Source of the DNA: Comamonadaceae bacterium UBA4962
GTDB lineage: Bacteria; Pseudomonadota; Gammaproteobacteria; Burkholderiales; Burkholderiaceae_C
Direction: 5' to 3'
Assembly (NCBI GenBank): GCA_002397315.1
Contig: DHAE01000002.1
Coordinates: 61,678 to 67,017 of the forward strand
Length of the DNA stretch: 5,340 bases
Part shown: in pieces, positions 1-3,619 of the stretch
Layout: each line of letters begins with the position of its first letter
How positions within the stretch are numbered: the stretch's first letter is position 1
Notes under the pieces: model-generated
What the model saw: only the letters and a program-made list of their open reading frames with translations
The model's database searches: none
What the model was told of the DNA's origin: nothing
Made by a program: the position numbers and the translations under genes

Positions 1-26
1 CAGAACCGCTTCGCTGGGTCGTGTGA

Positions 27-47
27 GCCGCTCAAAGAAAAAGCGGC
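27..47. other. Short stem-loop at the left edge
   Basis: GCCGCT (27-32) and AGCGGC (42-47) form a perfect 6-bp stem around a 9-nt A-rich loop. It lies directly after a TGA at 24-26 that ends one frame open from the window edge (last residues EPLRWVV). If that frame is the tail of an upstream gene, the hairpin could mark its 3' end. No T-run follows on + and none is correctly placed on -, so it is not a canonical intrinsic terminator. The rest of 1-158 shows no recognisable gene. Confidence 0.25.
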
Positions 48-103
48 GATTGGCACGGTGGGCGGAACGCTGTGTCCGCTGCGCGGGCCTTCCGAACGCA
101 GCA

Positions 104-132
104 GTTCGCTCCCATCTGCATGGCAATATCTT
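104..132 (+). promoter_or_regulatory. Weak sigma70-like promoter candidate before the dioxygenase gene
   Basis: TTCGCT (104-109, 3/6 to TTGACA) and TATCTT (127-132, 4/6 to TATAAT) are separated by 17 bp in a locally less GC-rich stretch, about 27 bp before the ATG at 159. The -35 overlaps an inverted repeat, CGAAC-N6-GTTCG (93-108), that could be an operator. Spacing is ideal but both boxes are poor matches, so this is only a candidate. Confidence 0.2.
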
Positions 133-158
133 CCTGCCATTTTTGGGATCGCCTTGCC

Positions 159-1073
159 ATGACTTCGCCCGACTCGCCTGCCTCGCGGATTTCCTCTTCT
201 CCGGTTGCCGTGCCGCACGATGGAGCGACGGGGGCACGGCCCATCGGCAACGCGGCCATCTCTGCGTGTGCCGCTTCGGCCGAGATTCCCGCCCTGTTCG
301 TCTCCCATGGCTCTCCGATGTTCGCGCTGGAGCCCGGCGAAACGGGCCCCGCGCTGCGTGCCTGGGCCGAGGGCCTGCGGGCCCGGTTCCCGGCGCTGCG
401 CGGCGTGGTGGTGATGTCGCCCCACTGGATGGCCCGCGGCGTGCAGGTGATGACCGGGCGGCAGCCGGCCACCTGGCACGATTTCGGGGGCTTCCCCGAG
501 CCGCTCTATGCACTGCGCTATCCGGCGGCAGGGTCGCCGGGCCTCGCGGCGGAGGTGCTCGCGCTGGTCCAGGCGGCGGGCATCCCGGCGCAGGGCGATG
601 CCGCGCGTCCGTTCGACCATGGCGCGTGGGTGCCGCTCATGCACCTGTTCCCGCAGGCCGATCTGCCCGTGGTGCAGGTGGCCTTGCCGGCCGGTGCGGG
701 GCCGCGCGAGGTGCATGCGCTGGGCGCCGCCCTGCGCGGCCTGCGCGCGCAGAACGTGCTGGTGATCGGCTCGGGCAGCATGACGCACAACCTGTCGGAA
801 TTCTTCGGCGGTGCGAGGCAAGCGCAACCGTATGTGACGGAATTCGCCCGCTGGATCGAGGACGCGCTGCAGCGCGCAGACGCCGAGGAACTGCTGGACT
901 ACCGCAGCCGTGCGCCGCATGCCGTACGTGCGCATCCGGGCGACGACCACTTCCTGCCGCTCTTTTTCGCATGGGGTGCGGCAGGAGAGGGCGCGGCCGC
1001 GCAGTACCTGAGCCGCGAGGTGATGCACGGCATGCTCGCCATGGATTCGTTCGCGCTGGAGTCCGTTGCCTAA
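159..1073 (+). CDS. LigB/DODA-type extradiol ring-cleavage dioxygenase (YgiD-like)
   Basis: This encodes a class III (LigB-fold) extradiol dioxygenase of the DODA/YgiD group, cytosolic metal-dependent enzymes that open catechol-type rings such as DOPA. At 304 aa it is slightly longer than the usual 260-280, because about 42 Ala/Ser/Pro-rich residues precede the fold, which begins at IPALFVSHGSPM. The four expected metal-ligand histidines are present: H50 (SHGSPM), H89 (MSPHW), H210 (GSMTHNL) and H264 (DDHFLPL). H154 (FDHGAWVPL) is the conserved catalytic-region histidine. I chose ATG 159; in-frame ATG 120, GTG 72 and GTG 210 are alternatives, and none has a strong Shine-Dalgarno. The ATG overlaps a TGA (160-162) of another open frame. 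The esterase gene follows after 41 bp, suggesting one transcript. The family is secure; the physiological substrate is unknown. Confidence 0.93.
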   Translation: MTSPDSPASRISSSPVAVPHDGATGARPIGNAAISACAASAEIPALFVSHGSPMFALEPGETGPALRAWAEGLRARFPALRGVVVMSPHWMARGVQVMTGRQPATWHDFGGFPEPLYALRYPAAGSPGLAAEVLALVQAAGIPAQGDAARPFDHGAWVPLMHLFPQADLPVVQVALPAGAGPREVHALGAALRGLRAQNVLVIGSGSMTHNLSEFFGGARQAQPYVTEFARWIEDALQRADAEELLDYRSRAPHAVRAHPGDDHFLPLFFAWGAAGEGAAAQYLSREVMHGMLAMDSFALESVA

Positions 1074-1114
1074 GTTGCGTGAAACTCCGGGCCCGCCAGA
1101 TGCTCCAAAGGCGG

Positions 1115-1846
1115 ATGATTCCGACGCACACCGAACCGACGCCTTCTCCGCTCGATCTTCCGATGTCCTTCCTGAGCCGTCCCGCCGCCGCGGGCACGGA
1201 GCAGCCCTGGCTGCTGGTGCTCATGCACGGCGTGGGCAGCCACGAGAAGGACCTGTTCGCGCTGGCCCGTTGGGTGCCCGCGCAGTTCCACGTGGTGAGC
1301 CTGCGCGCGCCCTACGCCATGGGCCCGGGGGCGAACACGTGGTTCGAATTCACGGTGGAGCCCGACGGCAGCCGGACCATCCACGAAGCCCAGGAAACCG
1401 CCAGCCGCCGCCTGCTGGCCCGCACGGTGGAGACCGCCGCGGTGCAACTGGGCGTGCCGCCGGAGCGCGTGGTGGTGGGCGGGTTCAGCCAGGGCGGCAT
1501 CATGGCGATTTCGCTGCTGCTGACGCGGCCCGATCTGCTGCACGGTGCCATGGCCTGGCACAGCCGGCTGCTGCCCCAGGTGCTGCCGCATGCCGTCGCA
1601 CCCGAGGCGCTGGCGGGCCGCGCGCTCTGGGTGAGCCATGGCCTGCAGGACAACGTGATTCCCCTGGCGAGCGCCCATGTGATCCGCGACCATGCCTTCG
1701 GCCTTCCGGTGGCGCTCACCTACCGCGAATATGCGGGCATGCACGAGATCCGGCCCGATGAGCTGCGCGATGCCATGGCATGGCTGGACGCGCTCGGGCA
1801 CCCGGCCGTGCCGGCGCGCCAGGAGGGTGTGGCGGCCGGGGCCTGA
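1115..1846 (+). CDS. Alpha/beta-hydrolase, phospholipase/carboxylesterase family (YpfH-like serine esterase)
   Basis: This 243-aa cytosolic alpha/beta-hydrolase belongs to the Abhydrolase_2 (phospholipase/carboxylesterase, COG0400/YpfH-like) group, which hydrolyses short acyl esters or thioesters. The nucleophile elbow GFSQGG places Ser125; Asp179 lies in LQDNVIP and His210 in AGMHEI, completing the triad in the family order. The oxyanion-side motif LMHGVGSHEKDL follows the first core strand, and family length is about 200-240 aa. No signal peptide is visible. The start is uncertain: ATG 1115 has AAAGG (1107-1111) only 3 nt upstream, ATG 1100 lies 15 nt earlier, and ATG 1163 sits nearer the conserved core. 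The reading frame stays open far upstream, but that part overlaps the dioxygenase gene out of frame and is not coding. The gene probably shares a transcript with the dioxygenase. Substrate is not predictable. Confidence 0.93.
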   Translation: MIPTHTEPTPSPLDLPMSFLSRPAAAGTEQPWLLVLMHGVGSHEKDLFALARWVPAQFHVVSLRAPYAMGPGANTWFEFTVEPDGSRTIHEAQETASRRLLARTVETAAVQLGVPPERVVVGGFSQGGIMAISLLLTRPDLLHGAMAWHSRLLPQVLPHAVAPEALAGRALWVSHGLQDNVIPLASAHVIRDHAFGLPVALTYREYAGMHEIRPDELRDAMAWLDALGHPAVPARQEGVAAGA

Positions 1847-1862
1847 GATGAACAGGTGCTTA

Positions 1863-1877
1863 CCGCCTGGTGGGCGG
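1863..1877 (+). other. Small hairpin downstream of the esterase gene
   Basis: CCGCC (1863-1867) and GGCGG (1873-1877) form a perfect 5-bp GC stem with a TGGTG loop, 16 nt after the esterase stop. No T-run follows, so any terminating role is doubtful. The 123-bp spacer 1847-1969 also holds an ACAATA (1886-1891) that resembles a -10 element but lacks a -35 at proper spacing. Confidence 0.25.
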
Positions 1878-1955
1878 CCCGCTCCACAATAGTCCGCATC
1901 GGCACCGCGGCAACCGGCGTCACCTGCTGCCGCGCCTGCCCATGACCTGTTCGTG

Positions 1956-1961
1956 AAAGAG
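1956..1961 (+). promoter_or_regulatory. Probable ribosome binding site of the DUF3014 gene
   Basis: AAAGAG at 1956-1961 lies 8 nt before the ATG at 1970, an acceptable spacing for a weak Shine-Dalgarno. It supports this start over the in-frame ATG at 1988, which has no purine-rich element before it. Confidence 0.4.
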
Positions 1962-1969
1962 TATTCCGC

Positions 1970-2980
1970 ATGACCGACGACCGTTCCATGGACCTGCGCC
2001 CCCCGTCCAGCGTGCCGCGCCGCCCATCTTCTGCATCGCCCGTGGGCTGGATCGTCGCCGCGCTGGCCGGCGCGGCCGTGCTGGCCGGCGCCGCCTGGTG
2101 GCTCGGCTGGCTGCCACCCACCTCGCACATGCCCCCGCCCGAACCCGTGCCGTCCGCCCAGGCACCCACGCCGCCGGCGGCGGAGGCGCCGGCCTCTGCA
2201 CCGGCGCCGGCCGCTGCCGCCTCCGGGCCCGAGCATCCGATCGAGACCGCGCAGGCAGCGGCGCTGCCGTCTCTGCAGGAGTCCGACACGGTCATCGCGC
2301 AATCGCTCGGCGAGTGGCTGGGGCGCGACCGCATCGCCGCGCTGCTGCACCTGGACGAGATCGTGCGGCGCTTCGTGGTCACGGTCGACAACCTGCCGCG
2401 CACCCAGGCGCCCTCGCGGCTCTGGCCCGTTCAGCCGGCGCCGCAGCGCTTCCTCGTGCAGGCGCAGCCCGGCAGCGCGGTGGACGAAAACGGCGCGCCG
2501 CTGCATGCCACCATCGCGCCGGCCAACACGGCGCGCTATGCGGCGCTGGTTTCCCTCGTCGAGGCGGTGCCGCGCGAGCAGGCGGTGGCGCTCTACCGGC
2601 AGCTGTATCCGCTGTTCCAGCAGACCTTCGTGGAACTCGGGTATCCGAAGGGGTACTTCAATGACCGGCTCGTCGCGGTGATCGGCCACCTGCTGCAGAC
2701 GCCCGAGCTGCGCGGGCCGCTGCAGGTGCAGCTCACCCGCGTGCAGGGGGACGTGCCCTCCACGCGCCCCTGGGTGCGCTACGAGTTCGCCGACCCGCAC
2801 CTGCAGGCGCTCTCCGCCGGCCAGAAGATGATGCTGCGCATCGGCCCCGAGAATGCGCGCCGCGTGAAGGCCGTGCTGGCCGACGTGCGCAAGCGCCTGG
2901 TCACCGGCGATGGGAAGCCTTCGGCTGGTACGGCCGCTGCTCCGGCCACTGCCGCCTCTGCGCCGGGTGCGGTGCAGTGA
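1970..2980 (+). CDS. Membrane-anchored DUF3014 family protein, function unknown
   Basis: This 336-aa protein has three parts. Residues 1-24 are a basic, Pro/Ser-rich tail (Arg 5, 10, 17, 18). Residues 25-48 form one hydrophobic helix carrying a tandem ALAGAA/VLAGAA. Residues 49 to about 98 are an Ala/Pro-rich linker. The positive N-terminus suggests an N-in orientation with the bulk in the periplasm. Residues about 100-312 match what I know of DUF3014, including FVVTVDNLPR, LYPLFQQTFVELGYP, YFNDRL (229-234), FADPHL and GQKMMLRIGPEN (284-295). The last 24 residues are again low-complexity. No catalytic motif is evident, and the domain has no established function to my knowledge. ATG 1970 is favoured by AAAGAG upstream; ATG 1988 is possible. 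The gene converges with the Lrp-family gene, 60 bp away. Confidence 0.9.
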   Translation: MTDDRSMDLRPPSSVPRRPSSASPVGWIVAALAGAAVLAGAAWWLGWLPPTSHMPPPEPVPSAQAPTPPAAEAPASAPAPAAAASGPEHPIETAQAAALPSLQESDTVIAQSLGEWLGRDRIAALLHLDEIVRRFVVTVDNLPRTQAPSRLWPVQPAPQRFLVQAQPGSAVDENGAPLHATIAPANTARYAALVSLVEAVPREQAVALYRQLYPLFQQTFVELGYPKGYFNDRLVAVIGHLLQTPELRGPLQVQLTRVQGDVPSTRPWVRYEFADPHLQALSAGQKMMLRIGPENARRVKAVLADVRKRLVTGDGKPSAGTAAAPATAASAPGAVQ

Positions 2981-2991
2981 TTGGGCGCTCC

Positions 2992-3040
2992 GGGGGGATG
3001 GACCGACGACCCTCCGCCGGCCGCGCGTGCTTATCCCCCT
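2992..3040. terminator. Possible bidirectional stem between convergent genes
   Basis: GGGGGAT (2993-2999) is perfectly complementary to ATCCCCC (3033-3039), with GU pairs possible at both ends (2992/3040 and 3000/3032). It encloses about 31 nt containing CCGGCCGCG-type self-complementary sequence. It occupies nearly all of the 60-bp gap between the stops at 2980 (+) and 3041 (-), where a shared terminator is expected. There is no T-run on either strand and the loop is long, so it may only stabilise 3' ends. Confidence 0.35.
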
Positions 3041-3514
3041 TCAGGCGGACGGCACCGGCAAGGGCAGGGCGGTTTTGTAGCGCACCTGCTTGAGCGCGAA
3101 GCTGGAGCGGATTTTCTCGATGCCCGGAATGGGGGTGAGCTGTTCCAGGATGAAACGCTCCAGCGCGCCGATGTCGGCCACCGCCACGCGAATGAGGTAG
3201 TCGGAGTCGCCGCTCATGAGGTAGCACTCCATCACCTCGTCGTGCTCGGCGATGCGGCGCTCGAACTGCGCCAGCGCCTCCTTGGCCTGCGATTTCAAAC
3301 TGATGCTGATGAACACGTTGAGCCCCAGGCCCAGCACCGTCGGGTTCGCCAGGGCAACGTAGCGCGCGATCACGCCCGAGGCCTCCAGTGCCTTGACGCG
3401 CGCAAGGCAGGGCGAGGGCGACAGGTGCACGCGGCGCGCCAGCTCCACGTTGGAGAGCGAGCCGTCGGCCTGCAGCTCGGCCAGAATGCGCAGATCGGTC
3501 GTGTCCAGCTTCAT
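3041..3514 (-). CDS. Lrp/AsnC family transcriptional regulator
   Basis: This encodes a 157-aa feast/famine regulator of usual family length (about 150-165). Residues 3-50 form the winged helix-turn-helix, starting DLRILAELQADG, with the recognition region VELARRVHLSPSPCLARVKALE (23-44). Residues about 62-148 form the RAM ligand-binding and oligomerisation domain, with LGLNVFISISL, the GDSDYLIRV turn (102-110) and PIPGIEKIRSSFALKQVRYKTALPL at the end. The GD-DYL segment corresponds to the amino-acid effector region in Lrp relatives. The ATG at 3514 gives the canonical MKLDTTDLRIL start; the frame stays open upstream, but only as antisense of the E1 gene. No Shine-Dalgarno is visible, while TAAACT ends 7 nt before the ATG, so the mRNA may be leaderless. 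It is divergent from the E1 gene and likely controls it and itself. The effector is unknown; MdeR-like and BkdR-like roles are both possible. Confidence 0.95.
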   Translation of the reverse strand: MKLDTTDLRILAELQADGSLSNVELARRVHLSPSPCLARVKALEASGVIARYVALANPTVLGLGLNVFISISLKSQAKEALAQFERRIAEHDEVMECYLMSGDSDYLIRVAVADIGALERFILEQLTPIPGIEKIRSSFALKQVRYKTALPLPVPSA

Positions 3515-3521
3515 GTGCCGA

Positions 3522-3527
3522 AGTTTA
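3522..3527 (-). promoter_or_regulatory. -10-like element of the Lrp-family gene
   Basis: On the minus strand TAAACT (4/6 to TATAAT, with the key A2 and T6) ends 7 nt before the start codon, so transcription would begin at or next to the A of the ATG. No convincing -35 lies at 16-18 bp, and the Lrp-like palindrome occupies that position instead. Confidence 0.35.
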
Positions 3528-3536
3528 GAAGATCGC

Positions 3537-3551
3537 CGGCATGAAATGCTG
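3537..3551. promoter_or_regulatory. Candidate Lrp/AsnC operator (15-bp near-palindrome)
   Basis: CGGCATGAAATGCTG has arms GCAT and ATGC around a 3-bp centre, extended outwards by one near-match and one C-G pair. Read on the minus strand it fits the E. coli Lrp consensus YAGHAWATTWTDCTR at 12 of 15 positions; on plus it fits at 11. TGAAAT (3542-3547) is repeated at 3550-3555, one helical-face step of 8 bp. The site is centred 30 bp upstream of the regulator's ATG, where its -35 would lie, and 76 bp upstream of the E1 ATG. This placement fits autorepression plus control of the divergent gene. Binding is inferred only. Confidence 0.45.
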
Positions 3552-3605
3552 AAATTCGGGGTTTGCCAGGATGCCGAAAAGCCGCCCATGCCGCTTTGGG
3601 CCCGG

Positions 3606-3611
3606 TAGAGT
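3606..3611 (+). promoter_or_regulatory. -10-like element of the E1 gene
   Basis: TAGAGT (4/6 to TATAAT) ends 8 nt before the ATG at 3620, with no Shine-Dalgarno between them unless AGAG itself serves. No -35 is present at normal spacing, so an activator would be needed. A small dyad GCCCA-N8-TGGGC (3584-3601) lies just upstream. Confidence 0.3.
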
Positions 3612-3619
3612 GTTCCCGC

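Noticed and set aside
23..1846. A single 607-residue reading frame covering both the dioxygenase and the esterase
   Set aside because: Only its part from about 1115 matches a family. The first two thirds is an out-of-frame reading of the dioxygenase gene, rich in Arg, Ala and Gly.
2060..2095. 18-bp tandem repeat encoding ALAGAA/VLAGAA
   Set aside because: It lies in the membrane helix and is explained by biased Ala/Gly/Leu codons in GC-rich DNA; it is not a separate repeat element.
1312..2403. Minus-strand frames of 135 and 227 residues within the esterase and DUF3014 genes
   Set aside because: They are antisense shadows with Ser/Ala/Gly-rich translations and no recognisable domain.
1070..2800. 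A 576-residue minus-strand frame antisense to the esterase and DUF3014 genes
   Set aside because: The translation is low-complexity Arg/Gly/His-rich with no family motif, typical of antisense frames in GC-rich coding DNA. The opposing genes are well supported.
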